Source of the DNA: Aculops lycopersici
Taxonomy: Eukaryota > Arthropoda > Arachnida > Trombidiformes > Eriophyidae
NCBI GenBank assembly: GCA_015350385.1
Contig: WNKI01000001.1
Coordinates: forward strand, 10,285,118 to 10,349,117
Direction of reading: 5' to 3'
Length of the DNA stretch: 64,000 nucleotides
Of this stretch, positions 29,518-40,199 are shown piece after piece. Each line of letters starts with the position of its first letter. Position 1 is the stretch's first letter. The notes below the pieces were generated by a model that was not told the origin of the DNA, did no database searches, and was given only the letters and a program-made list of their open reading frames with translations. A program made the position numbers and the translations under genes.

Positions 29518-30546
29518 TCAGCCCATGTTGTGCCGATTGCCCGAACCACGAGGGTTCTCGTCCTTGAACTCGTCCCATCTCCTCTTTCTCGCAAGCTCAT
29601 CATTATCATCCTTCTCCTCCTTAGCCTCGCGTTCCTCGTCAGACTGCTCCTCCTGCTCTCTGATCAGATTAGGTTGCTCTGCGTATCTTTGAAGACTGTT
29701 TGCGTAGACTTCTTTTTGGGCATGGAAGGCCAAGTCGCCATCGTTGATCTTTTTAGTTATGAATTCATCTACTGTAACTGTGGGTGCAGCCGGATAACCC
29801 AATCCAAAAACAGCTTTCTGTATCGAGTCCTTGACAATAGTGAGAGACTTCGTGGGATCGATTGGCATGGGCTCGTGCTTCTTGACTATGGAAGAGGATG
29901 AAGCCGGCCGGTTTCGTTCGAAAAAGATTGCCGGTCTCACTTCCTGCTCGAGGCTATCACAGGAATCCTCGATCCACTTTCTTATCAAACTCATGTAATA
30001 CTCGCGTGTTACTTCCTCGTCGACAGGTTGGTTTGAATTGATTCTTCTATGTAGCTCATCTAACTGGAGTTCTAAAGTTTTCATTCGCTTGTACTTCTCG
30101 ATTTTTTCCGTACGAGTTTGCATCGCAGCGTCGAGTCCGATCGGTCCTGATTTGTTGTCTTGTAAATCGCCGCTCTTCAGGAGATGCTCGACTCTTGCAT
30201 CACCTAAACCGTACTTTGTTATCCTTTCTAGAAACATCTTGATTAAAGATTCGGCTTTGGTAAAGGTATCAAGTCGATCTGGACTGCACTCGGCTGATAT
30301 CGCAATCTTCGCGAGATACGCCGGTACGAGGAGGTATTTGAGATCACCAGTTGCAATATCGTCGATTTGTTCATTATCACTAAATAAAGAAAGCCTTTCG
30401 ATCAAGTCAAGGGATTGCTCAAACAGGCGCCGAGATATATTGAACGAATCTTGTCTAGCTTCGCCTCGAGGTGTCGACTCAGCTTTCAGCATTTCTTCCA
30501 GTCCTTTTGCATAGCATTCTGATAGATTAATCTCACTCACTTCCAT
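29518..30546 (-). CDS. IGBP1: IGBP1 / alpha4 / TAP42, PP2A-family regulator
   Basis: 342 residues, close to human IGBP1 (339). The alpha4/TAP42 protein binds and protects catalytic subunits of PP2A, PP4 and PP6 and links them to TOR signalling. Recognisable blocks are LFSDNEQIDDIATGDLKYLL, VPAYLAKI, EEVTREYYMSLIRKWI, KAVFGLGYPAAPTVTVDEF and the C-terminal signature ARKRRWDEFKDENPRGSGNR. The N-terminal half forms the TPR-like helical domain. The ATG at 30546 (MEVSEINLSEC) fits the family start. The frame upstream of this ATG stays open through 30 codons into the last exon of PUS10 without a stop, so the product may also be made as a fusion. AATAAA was not found close by. Confidence 0.93.
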   Translation of the reverse strand: MEVSEINLSECYAKGLEEMLKAESTPRGEARQDSFNISRRLFEQSLDLIERLSLFSDNEQIDDIATGDLKYLLVPAYLAKIAISAECSPDRLDTFTKAESLIKMFLERITKYGLGDARVEHLLKSGDLQDNKSGPIGLDAAMQTRTEKIEKYKRMKTLELQLDELHRRINSNQPVDEEVTREYYMSLIRKWIEDSCDSLEQEVRPAIFFERNRPASSSSIVKKHEPMPIDPTKSLTIVKDSIQKAVFGLGYPAAPTVTVDEFITKKINDGDLAFHAQKEVYANSLQRYAEQPNLIREQEEQSDEEREAKEEKDDNDELARKRRWDEFKDENPRGSGNRHNMG

Positions 30547-31517
30547 TTTGTCGCTTGCTAGATGATCTGTCGAATTGTTTGTGGCTTCTATAGATTCCTC
30601 GCCTTCGATATGTTTTGGCCAATCCAGGTAAACTTCCTACAAGATTTGTAATTTGGAGATTGAGTAGGAATATTTGTCAATGTCAGTGAGAAACTTGAAA
30701 GTTGTAAGTGGCTGCGCGAGCGTGTGAGCAAGATAACAAAAATCAGCTGTTCGCATATACTTACCATGACATCCAGCTCCATTAGGTCTGTATCACAGTC
30801 ACCCAGGAGGTCTGACAAACTTGGTTTCGTTCGTCCGAAGTCTCCATGAACAAATTCCTTGATATAAGTTCCAGCTTCTGTTAGTAATGTTAAAGTGAAT
30901 AGATTGTCAAGATATTCCTCTTTCACACTGTCGAAGTCGCCAACTTTCACAGGTTCCAAGCGTAACTTGTAGATTCTGCGCCGACGTGATGCTAGAGTTC
31001 TACGGTGCAACACACGAATCGGAGTCTTTTGCTCGATATCCAGATCTATGGTCGTGTTTACTTTATCTATATCGACCTGAGATATCTTACGACTACAGCA
31101 GCAGAGTGCGCGATACTCTTTGGTCTTGCTCTCCTCACCCTCCTTTATGTGATTAGCAACCTCTTCTTTGCTAACAACTTGGAGGTCGCGGATCTCGATC
31201 TTGGTTGCATGTTTTTTGTTTACATAATTCTGAATCTTCCTCATAGTCTTGAGATTGTAGTTTTCATCATTGAACGGGCTGACCATCTTGAATACAAAGG
31301 GTCTTCCCTTACCGAGCATCCTGACATCAACGTCCTCTCTTCCAGAACTCGAGAATATGGTTCTCTCATATTGCAAATACTTCTTGAATCCATCCTCGAT
31401 CAACTCTTGCACCGAATTCTTAATCCTAACATCGTCCTTGTCAATCCATGGCGACTGACTTAGATTCCTTAGATACTTATTGTAGCGACCAGCAATGTAA
31501 ACAATCTCTGAGCACAT
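30547..31517 (-). CDS. PUS10: PUS10 tRNA pseudouridine synthase, catalytic part only
   Basis: Exon 31517-30765 plus a last exon starting at 30636, separated by a 128-bp intron (donor ATG|gtaagt, acceptor cttgtag|GAA, phase 0). The catalytic domain is clear: AGRYNKYLRNLSQSPW, SSGREDVDVRMLGKGRPF (with the catalytic Asp of the DVR motif), EGEESKTKEYRAL, KTPIRVLHRRTLASRR and AGTYIKEFVHGDFGRTKPSL. After splicing the usual PUS10 ending is recovered (ELDVMEVYLDWP), which supports the intron. PUS10 makes pseudouridine 54/55 in tRNA. Human PUS10 has 529 residues; here the N-terminal half with the CxxC zinc site is missing. The ATG at 31517 may be internal, with an acceptor-like TTTTATCAG just before it. 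There is no stop before IGBP1. Confidence 0.87.
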
Positions 31518-32612
31518 TCTGATAAAATCAGGGGGAGCTCGTTAAATAAATATTGCAGCAGCTCGTCGAGCCACTCGTTCCAAGTTGGGGATAAAAATGA
31601 GTCAATTAGGCCACGAATGATCGTTAATGGCATACTAGGAGGAATGAGAGCCCAGCTAATTTATTTGGGCGCGGAAATTTGGATCTTGGAGATCGATAGA
31701 AATATTTATCATGAGTTCATTGGTCTAATGATGGATTACTTGAGGTTCAATGGTGATGAAGAATCCAACAAGTTTCGGCAAGCACATGTTTTTCGCGTGT
31801 CTCGGCTCCTCTCTGTCGCTGTTGCCGCAGAGCGGAGTGCAAGTCGCAAACTTTGCGCAATCTCGTCTTTCCGCCGAAGGTGTTGCAAAGTGCGCTACTT
31901 CTAACCTCTATGTATCTTTCGATATTACCACCCTGACTCACGGCACTAGGTGGTCGAGGGGCCCTGACACCACCTAGATGCCCCATTAGATACCGAAACT
32001 ACACCACCTCTGCGCAATCGCGCAGCCATCCTCGGGAACCCTCCACCGGATAACTTCGATAAAGGGCTCAGGAAGTATGCTCAAAATCCCTCAAGATGAC
32101 ATAATTAGCCACAACTCTCCAACTGGTTGAGATCTCTGGACGCTAATCTCGAGAATTAGTCTAGTAAAATAATGCTTGTTTATGTATTCATTCAATAATG
32201 AATGAATACGCAAATGAATGCATCTCTCATCGGGATTACAAGAAATCTCTTGTCGGCTCGAAACAGGGTAGCCCACCAAATGTAGATGCCTCAAGCCACC
32301 GTCATGATGTGTGCTTATCATTGCATCATTCAGAAACATTTCTCTCTTGGAATTGAAAAGGATCACTGTAAATATGCACAGGTAACCTTTCTAGTACCAC
32401 AACTACTTCCGACGGTATAACCTAGCGTTTAGATAAGACAAATTAAATCTTTTCTCCATTGAGATCATACATTGCGAACCGGTGTAGCGAAACAGTGATT
32501 AGAGTACAATTTGTTTAATTCGCTTAAAATTTGCATATGGCCTCACGATACAAAAATCCAGGTTTCTTATAATAGATAAATACTATGTGCATACAACCTC
32601 ATCAGAGCTCAC
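31518..32612. other. Intergenic DNA upstream of PUS10
   Basis: About 1.1 kb with no supportable gene. I looked for the missing N-terminal PUS10 exon (CxxC-type zinc site) on the minus strand and did not find it. A 9-bp inverted repeat (CTAGGTGGT ... ACCACCTAG) lies near 31949-31979. Confidence 0.5.
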
Positions 32613-33062
32613 TCAAGAGTTGTGATGACGTTTTCCGTTGTTGTAGGCCTTCGATTTCTTATTGTAAACCTTGAATCCATACTTTGGATGGGCCTCGTAA
32701 TGAACAACCTGATGATGGCCGTTGGCATCGATGAATGAGTAATAACCTTTGACGTGCCCATGGCCATCGGAAATCTCGTGGCGTTCTTGTGGATTCTTGT
32801 AATCGCCAGTGGTGTAGCCAAACTTATAGCTCTTGGGCCCGTGGACGCCCTGGAAGCGGAAACAATTTGAAGAGGAGCTGTGGCGTTAGAATTGACCCCA
32901 TTGGGATTTTCTCTCTCGATCAGGGTTATGTGGAAAACTTACCTGCTCATGGTACTGCATTCGCTTTAGGTGGCACTCTATTGGCATGATCAAAGCTAGA
33001 ATAATCAGAAGGCAAGCAGACAGGGTACCCAATTTAGCGGCGTAAATTTGCGTTGACTTCAT
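32613..33062 (-). CDS. Cuticular protein with chitin-binding R&R domain
   Basis: Two exons: 33062-32943 and 32849-32613, with a 93-bp intron (donor CAG|gtaagt, acceptor cttccag|GGC, phase 0). I start at the ATG at 33062, which places a signal peptide at the N-terminus (KLGTLSACLLIILALIMPIE); an upstream ATG at 33110 would add 16 residues before it. The protein has 118 residues. The mature part carries the Rebers-Riddiford motif: SYKFGYTTGDYKNPQERHE, then GHVKGYYSFIDANGHHQVV followed by HYEAHPKYGF, matching GxYSxxDxxGxxxxVxYxADxxGF. Such proteins bind chitin in arthropod cuticle. The C-terminus is basic and His-rich. This is the strongest arthropod marker in the window. The second exon has no internal ATG, so it is easy to miss. 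Confidence 0.92.
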
Positions 33063-35912
33063 GTTGGTTCTTGTGGAAACTTGTTGAGACTTAAAGATTT
33101 TCTTTGTCATGTTAACTCACTGCTCTCGAGTATGCTCAATGATTTCAAATTCATGAATAAATTATAAAAACCCTTAGAGATCTTTGAAGTTTGATCCGAT
33201 CAACCGATCTGATGGCAAAAATTTCTGTCTCCCCAAGATGCCCGATGACTACTCAGTCTATTCTCTCGAATGATCGACTCCTTTTGTCGTCCGATAACAA
33301 AATTGCACGAGTTGGCCTCAAGAATTCCTCCGATTTCCTTTCGTTTTCACGCCCCTAAAACGCACTCTCACTCTCTTGGGTTAGCGAAGTCTCACACTCT
33401 TAGCTCGACGGCAACAATGACCACTAAAATAGACAAAACTATTAGCCTATCACCTTGGGCTCGTTGACCGAAAAAAGACTCGACTTAGGCGAACCGGATT
33501 GTGTCGACTTATTGACTATTTCTCGGCAATAATCTATCTAAAGCAAGAATAGAATTATGTGTCCTACAAAGCGAGCAACAAATCGATCGACAATGTCGAA
33601 AATTGCCGCCACCTGATAAATTTTTCCCGACTTCTGAACTCCAGCACCACTACTTTGTAGTTGCTCTTATTATTGTTGTTGTTGAGTCTCACTTATGAAC
33701 GACAATAATAAATAGATAGCCTTAGAGTCCAATGGCCAGGTGAGAGTCTTCCCTCGAGTCCAAAGGGTAGAAAGGTGGTGGGAGGGGGAGACGAGTTCTA
33801 GCAGGTAAGCCAGTCGGACTTACTGATGGATAGTCAGCGACATTCTCCGCAATGTTCAATCAATTTCCTCTATCGCGCAACAACCAGAATCGCCACCTCA
33901 GATTGGTGCCTTGAAAATTGAGATGAAACTCACGTCTTGGTGGCCTAATGGAAGAGTACGTCGGCGGTTTTGCGGCTCGTCGGGGGTAGTAGAATTGGCC
34001 AGTCTTGATCGTCGGCGTCGCTTGACACTGTATTTCAATCGTGGCTCAACTTGGATTGTAGATAAACATACAACCTAACACACAATTGCGCTATCAATTG
34101 ATGTAGATATCAAGCTTTTTTCTTGTGTGTCCCGCCACCGGAACTCCGCCCCAGCAACAAGTGGCATCAAGCAATTTACTCGCCGGCCGCTTGCAGTCAA
34201 TTCACCGGTTCGTCCTTCGAGCTCTAGCACAACTTCACCACTACTACCACCACTGCCTCTGCGCAAGCTTCACGACTCACTGATGGCAATGCGACCAACA
34301 AACCAAACAACCAACTAACATGTAGGATGCTCGAGTTGCTCGCCTTCCCAAGGAGACACACAATCGCCGGATGGCTCTAAGCTTGTCACCTGTCGGTGTT
34401 CGAGCATCTTCATTTTATTGACATTGCAGTTGCGCACTAGATCCAGGGACGCTCTCTGGCTTGAGGTGATGCTTAGACTCATTTCATTGTTATATCATAT
34501 CAATGCTCAGCTCCCTGAACCCCTGAAAGGGATGACGATGGTTTGCTTGTGTTCGTGGCCGGGATTTGAACAAACACTCAAGCGGCTTGCCAAGTTCATT
34601 CAGCCACCGAAGAGTGGAACAGGTGAACTTGAATTGCAATATTCTAGCTTTGATTTATATGTATCAGTAGAAAGTTGAAACTTGGTTGACAAGTGTGAGC
34701 GATTAAATAAGAAAAAATAGCAAAAAGATCTCAAACTCTAAAGTTTTTTCTTCTTCTCCAAACCAACGGCCAATGATGTCTACAGTTGCAATAGGGGATA
34801 GCCGTCTCATTATGTTATGATCTCGAGCAATCAAAATCAATTGGTCAGTGTCAGCCGAGCGACTCGAGTTACATCTCATGATACTGGCCAACCAACAGTC
34901 GAGTCACGATGTTGCTCAACCGAGGACTTGCGACTCACTTGTTGCTGGTTGGCCACAAGCGAGTATGTCAGCGCGGACATGAGCGAGAAATGGCTCGCAA
35001 ATACTGTCTACTCGCGACTAGAATGGGCATCAACCAAGCCATTACTTATTGTCCCCCACTGACAGGTGACGAGTGAATGGCCACTTGGACTGGCTGGTCG
35101 CTCTCACCACCGCCAGTAAAGAATCACCACTTCCGACAATCGATCACTTCTCCAGGATGACAGAGGGGCCACTAGTTGTAAGGTTCCTTTTGAATAAGGC
35201 TGTTTGTTACACCGATAAATAAGCTTTGAGAATAAGCTTTGGAACAGGTGGCTCAAGACAATTGTATTTCCTCCACCGATCAAAACCATATCTCGCGAGC
35301 TCTTGTAGATGTATCGCCAAAACAAAGCCGCCCCTCAATTTCCATCTGGGACTCGAAGTTGAATGCACGGCGACTTCAATACAACTCCTTTCTTGAGTCA
35401 TCATGCTGATTGATTTGTTTTGTTATAACAAAAAATGTTGATGAGCTGTTTAGTCGTTCGGCAATGAGATAGGTACTAAAGCCTCAGTGATCGTTATAAT
35501 AACAATAGAGACAAAGAGACTCATCAAATCAAGAGCTTGGAGTTATGAATGCTATCCACTGTCTGTGTGAACCACAGAGCATGCTTGCATTGATATCAAC
35601 CTCAAGTTGATTGCTCTCTTCATTGCAAGCGTACGTTTTTGCCCCATCGGAGTTCATTTTGGCGAATCGAATTTCTTGCAGGTTGTGGCACGAGTGTGCA
35701 ACCAATTTGTTTACCCACTCTCACCGCAGCAACCTGTGTTACGCACGTGTTGGCTCCGAAATTGTCGACTGAACAAAGGGTCAATCTTAGAATGACCATA
35801 ATCAATAACTAATCAACCTTGACTCCCATTTCCGATCGCGCAAATTTAATGCAATATCAATTAAATCACATTATTCCATTTATAAAATTGCAAACCTCAG
35901 CCAGTAGACAAT
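33063..35912. other. Large intergenic stretch, cuticle gene to Tudor gene
   Basis: About 2.85 kb. No gene is supported; open frames are short and lack family similarity. The left 0.8 kb is likely the cuticle-gene promoter. A 10-bp inverted repeat, TGGCCAACCA ... TGGTTGGCCA, lies at about 34885-34964. Nothing else stands out. Confidence 0.5.
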
Positions 35913-36545
35913 ATGCAACAGGTTGACCTGAAACCAACAGAGTTGGGCTATGTTACCGCCACCGACGTGAACTCCAAGACTTTCTATGTTCAGCTATGCA
36001 AGTTTAGCAACCAAGAATTGGAGAAATTCAATGCTGATGTTAATGAATACTGCAGAAGATTAGTAGGATCGCAGACTAGAGTCCAAGATCCAAAGGTTAA
36101 CGAAATCTATTGTGCCAAATACTCCCTTGACGGCAATTGGTACCGGTGCATGATGAACAGTGTATCCGATGACAAGAAGACCTGTGATGTTTCGTTTGTC
36201 GACTATGGAAATCGTGAGATGGTTAAGCTCGGGGATGTAATGCCAGTCGATTTTCAAGCAAATCCTTTCCTCTCCAGGCAACCATTTGGCATCACATGCG
36301 GCTACCCTCAGGGTGAACAATTCGACGCCCAGAAAACAGACCACCTATTTGACAGTCTGCAACAAAACTATTTGCTAATCAAGATTATATCACGGCCCTC
36401 CCACTCATTTTGCCAGGTTGATATCCCAATGCTTGCCTACAATATTCCATTCTGGCACTTGTTCTATCCGGAGTTACGCGAGAGGTCCAAGCATAGAGTC
36501 AAAGATCCTGTATCAGAAAACACTGTCGAGACTACCGAGTCCTAG
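35913..36545 (+). CDS. Small Tudor-domain protein (second of two in the window)
   Basis: Single exon, 210 residues, almost all of it one extended Tudor domain. The N-terminal SN-like part reads ELGYVTATDVNSKTFYVQLC. The core Tudor barrel lies at about 67-110 with IYCAKYSLDGNWYRCMM and the canonical VSFVDYGNRE, so the methyl-arginine cage looks intact (W, Y, F, Y and N of the DYGN loop). The C-terminal SN-like strands follow (YLLIKIISR). Multi-Tudor proteins of the piRNA pathway carry several such modules; here there is one. The ATG at 35913 is the first in frame. It resembles the protein at 14650 only in the Tudor fold, so the two are not recent duplicates. Confidence 0.85.
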   Translation: MQQVDLKPTELGYVTATDVNSKTFYVQLCKFSNQELEKFNADVNEYCRRLVGSQTRVQDPKVNEIYCAKYSLDGNWYRCMMNSVSDDKKTCDVSFVDYGNREMVKLGDVMPVDFQANPFLSRQPFGITCGYPQGEQFDAQKTDHLFDSLQQNYLLIKIISRPSHSFCQVDIPMLAYNIPFWHLFYPELRERSKHRVKDPVSENTVETTES

Positions 36546-38144
36546 TTGGTGATATATTTCCACATTCATCATGTGTTGATAATACATGGCGAAAATGAGG
36601 CACGAGTATTGCTCAGTTTGAAATAAACAAAACACTTTCATTACCTCCTCCAGTTTGATACTCACATGAGTCCTAGTGTCCGAGACAGCCATAGTAGCAA
36701 AAAATGGGCGCCATTTCTTCTAACCTGACTGTGGTGACTTCATTAGCTCAAAGTCGAGATAAATCATCGTTAGTTGAAGCCTGGATTGTTTTCGCTTGCG
36801 GATTTGTTAGGTTAGCTTGATATTTACCTGACGCGCGAAACTTCGAGTCTGCGTAGTTTCGTGCAAAGTCCACTACCAAGGTGCACCACTGAGGACATTC
36901 CTCAACTGCTTACCAAGCGGCCGCTACAACCACCAGTTGAACCTGCACGCTGGTCGAGAATCGCACCCGGGCAAAGGAAAATAGTCTCCGAGTTTTTGGT
37001 GTTTGTGGCTCTACTTGTTGGTCTAGCTACTTGGCGATGACTAACCTAACGGATCAGATCGAATAGAATCGGGTCGGATCGGATCTTGCGCAGACTAGTT
37101 CCAATTGGCGCCTCTTAGGCTGGTTAATCTGGATACATGAACGCCGATGAACATGTAGAAAGCAATGGATCCAGAGCCACGAGGTAGGCCGGCATTAGGC
37201 CAACCTGCTCATAAAGGGAAATAACACGCATACTTGGCGATTAATCGCCAATAGGCTGACTGCAGGCAAATGTAGGGACAGCGACGACGAGAGATAACTC
37301 GTAAGGCAAACGGATCCCTAGACATAATGGCGCCGAGAGAATGTTGCCACCACGCGCGCGGACGTCCACTTTGCTAGGAGTGTGACCAACGCCGGCGCTT
37401 GTGTTGAGCTGGGAGCAGCCATAGAAATAGCATTGGCAATGGCGTTGGTAAAGGTGAGATTGAGCTAGGTGAGTTTGCATGGCAGCCAATATGGTGCTTC
37501 TTGGTCGCGCAAGGAAATGAACGATTTACCTGACAACAAATATTTGTCCTTTGGTGGCGCTGTGTGTGCGTTTATTTAACCAACGCGCCAGCGCTGGCGC
37601 CGACAGGTCTGCCGGCATCCGCTTTACTTCCTACATGGCCGATCAACTGTACAGGCTACCTGATTGCTTGTGGGCCACAGTTCGTGGCTATTGGCGCTGG
37701 TTAAATATTCTGCACCGGCGCTCGCCTGGTTCGTTTACCCAATAAATAATTGTGAACTCGAGGTAGAGGCGCCAAAACAAGAGAGGCCGGCGTCAATTTA
37801 ACTTGGATAAACTCGGGCCTGGTTGGCCTCTCCGATTGCTTGTTGCTTTTGGTAGAGACCAGAGGAGCAGCCGGAGCGAGAAGAATGCCGCACTGTTAGT
37901 CGAGGTGTAGTGGCTATGATGTTTATGTTGACGTAGACTCGCATTTGATTCTGATCAGCAACCAGTTGAGAGTGACGGAGTGATAATATGATGATTTGGT
38001 GTCATTTGAATCCTGGTGCTGGAAGCGAATCATCACCAAGTGGTTAACTGAGAGTTGCGAGCGAGCGCGAGTTCCACCAAGACGCCCCATTAGCAAGACA
38101 ATTTTTCCATCAAGCTTAGATCTCAAGCAATCAACAGTGCCAAA
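36546..38144. other. Intergenic DNA, Tudor gene to serine protease
   Basis: About 1.6 kb without a supportable gene. It holds the Tudor 3' UTR (AATAAA near 36622) and the protease upstream region. A direct repeat of GGATC/GGGTCGGATC words occurs near 37060-37085. Confidence 0.5.
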
Positions 38145-39017
38145 ATGTACGCCGGCTCATCAATGCAGCTAATGCTCATCCTCATCGCCACCGACTCCGA
38201 CAACCTGATCAAGGATCCGGTCAATATGGACGGTTGTGGTATAGTGCAAAGTCCCAGACAGTTGCAAACGCGAATGATTGTTGGCGGCGCGCCGGCGGCA
38301 CCCGGCAGGTGGCCCTGGCAAATAGCAGTCCTCGATCGGCGGCGGAGACTGATTTGCGGCGGCACTTTAATTACAAACGAGTTTGTGATCACGGCAGCCC
38401 ATTGCATAACAAAGGGCATGAACGTCGTGGCGGGCGAGTACAACCTCGAGGAGCTCGACGGCTCGGAGCAAGAACGACGGGTAATCAGCGCTTACAAGCA
38501 TCCAGATTACAACAAGGACAATGTCGAGAATGATATCGCCCTTCTCAAATTGGAGTCGCCACTAGAACTCAGCCAGCAAATTTGGCCGGCCTGCCTGCCA
38601 GCTCAAAACGAGGAACTAAAGGCGGGCCGGATGGCCACCATCGTTGGCTGGGGCGCAGTCGCTTACTACAAGCAGCCCGATGGACATCCGCGAGTCGAGC
38701 GAGATGAAACGTTAAATCAAGCAAAAGTTCCTGTGGTAGAGTTCCAAGAATGCAAAAAGAGCTACGAGGACGATCTAAAGAGTGACCAAGTGATCTGTGC
38801 CGGCTTCAAGGCTGGCGGCGTGGATTCCTGCGCCGGCGACTCCGGTGGCCCGCTAATGCTTCAAAAGGGCGACAGTTGGGTGGTCTACGGGGTCACCTCA
38901 TCCGGCGACGAGTGTGGCAAGGAGGGCAAATATGGCATATACAGCAAGACATCGGCTTACGTTAATTGGATCAAGCGAACCGTTAGCAAGCACACAGCAA
39001 GTCGAGTGAGCACATGA
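38145..39017 (+). CDS. Trypsin-like serine protease (S1 family, clip/clotting-enzyme type)
   Basis: 290 residues. The S1 catalytic triad is complete: H86 (TAAHC), D130 (ENDIALL) and S233 (GDSGGP). D227 at the base of the pocket predicts cleavage after Arg/Lys. C31 before the catalytic domain can pair with C150 (WPACLP), as in two-chain activated proteases. The activation site reads TRMIVGG instead of the usual R-IVGG, so trypsin-like cleavage after Arg would leave an extra Met before Ile. The N-terminus (MQLMLILIATDS) is only a weak secretion signal, so a 5' exon may be missing. A role in haemolymph or digestive proteolysis is plausible but not shown. AATAAA lies at 39087-39092. Confidence 0.9.
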   Translation: MYAGSSMQLMLILIATDSDNLIKDPVNMDGCGIVQSPRQLQTRMIVGGAPAAPGRWPWQIAVLDRRRRLICGGTLITNEFVITAAHCITKGMNVVAGEYNLEELDGSEQERRVISAYKHPDYNKDNVENDIALLKLESPLELSQQIWPACLPAQNEELKAGRMATIVGWGAVAYYKQPDGHPRVERDETLNQAKVPVVEFQECKKSYEDDLKSDQVICAGFKAGGVDSCAGDSGGPLMLQKGDSWVVYGVTSSGDECGKEGKYGIYSKTSAYVNWIKRTVSKHTASRVST

Positions 39018-39388
39018 CCACCGTGCCAACGTTTGTCAAATTTTCGTTTTTATTGTTGTTTTGAGCTCAATTGTTATGAGTAATTTAATAAATACTGCTC
39101 CGAGAGGTTAGAAAATTGCCCGCCCTCTGTGGTTCAAAGCTCGCGGGCGTAGATTTGGGTGCACGTGCTTCACATGTTGACGCAACAGGGTGAGTGAGAC
39201 TCGCGCTGTCAAGACAGAGTCTTGCTGTGAGCTAGTGTCTGCGAGTCGCTCCATTGTCACTAATGGCCGTAGACAACAAGTAGCTTGGTTTTGGGTGGGC
39301 GTCTATTCAGTCTAACTTGTATCTTTGCGCAGACAACATCTCAAGTATAAATTCTACGCTCGACACTAACTCTTGTTTACTTCTCAAA

Positions 39389-39952
39389 ATGGATATGCAA
39401 ACAATGATCGACCGCGAGTATGACCTTGTCGAGAGGGAGATGCGCCTCTTCTCGCGAGAACAGGAATTCGAGGAGAAAGAGCGAGAGGTCGCCGTCAAAG
39501 ACTTCAGAATCACCGAATTAGAACAAGAAATTGAAGCACTAAGGGAACAACTGGTACAACAAGAGAAGGAGCGGGAACTTCTAGTTCAACAACAAGAAGA
39601 GCTAAAACAGCTACTTGAACAGCAACAACATCAACTTGAGCAGCAGCAACAACACCTCGAGAAACAGCAATCCCAATCCCAATCCCAATCCCCCATTAGA
39701 AGAGCACCGAGAACACTGGGAACTGAAGTTTTAATCACCATAGACGAACCGGATGAAAACACGGACCCAGGCAATCCGCTGGAAGACTCATTGACCACCA
39801 TCCTCGAGGACGACGGACCCAAAATGGACCATACTCCGCAACGATCTTATCCTCGACAGAGTATTGGCCAGTGGTCCACAGAAAGAATAAGGAACAACAT
39901 GAGCGTCAAATCTTTAGTCAATTCGCTTGACAAGAGGGCTGGTAGACGATGA
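39389..39952 (+). CDS. Coiled-coil protein of unknown function
   Basis: 187 residues from the ATG at 39389 (MDMQTMIDREYDLVEREMRL). I do not recognise the family. Residues about 8-95 form one long predicted coiled coil of Glu, Arg, Leu and Gln heptads, ending in a Gln-rich stretch (LEQQQHQLEQQQQHLEKQQ) and a SQSQSQS run. The C-terminal 80 residues are acidic, then basic (RSYPRQSIGQW, NSLDKRAGRR). The preceding in-frame codons (39317-39388) have no ATG. AATAAA at 39986-39991 supports a real transcript end. It could be a cytoskeletal or centrosomal protein, but coiled coils alone do not decide this. Confidence 0.6.
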   Translation: MDMQTMIDREYDLVEREMRLFSREQEFEEKEREVAVKDFRITELEQEIEALREQLVQQEKERELLVQQQEELKQLLEQQQHQLEQQQQHLEKQQSQSQSQSPIRRAPRTLGTEVLITIDEPDENTDPGNPLEDSLTTILEDDGPKMDHTPQRSYPRQSIGQWSTERIRNNMSVKSLVNSLDKRAGRR

Positions 39953-40199
39953 TTTCACCCAATGGATCTCATGTAAATTTTAGTCAATAAACGACAGTGC
40001 CTGTCATCATTCATACCTGACCCACTTGTTTCTGAAAGTTCCTCTCGCATCGGCCCCTGCGTGCAAAAATCACATTCAATATCCCACGCGTGAGTGTTGT
40101 GTTCGAGAACTTCGAAGTGAAACACGTGCGTTTGTTTTGATAAACATCAAAATATCTTTGTTTCCATATTCGTAACAAAACCTTGTCAAGTCATTTAAA

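Noticed and set aside
32613..32821. Minus-strand frame reading MATPLAITRIHKNATRF
   Set aside because: Out of frame with the R&R cuticle domain encoded by the same DNA after splicing.
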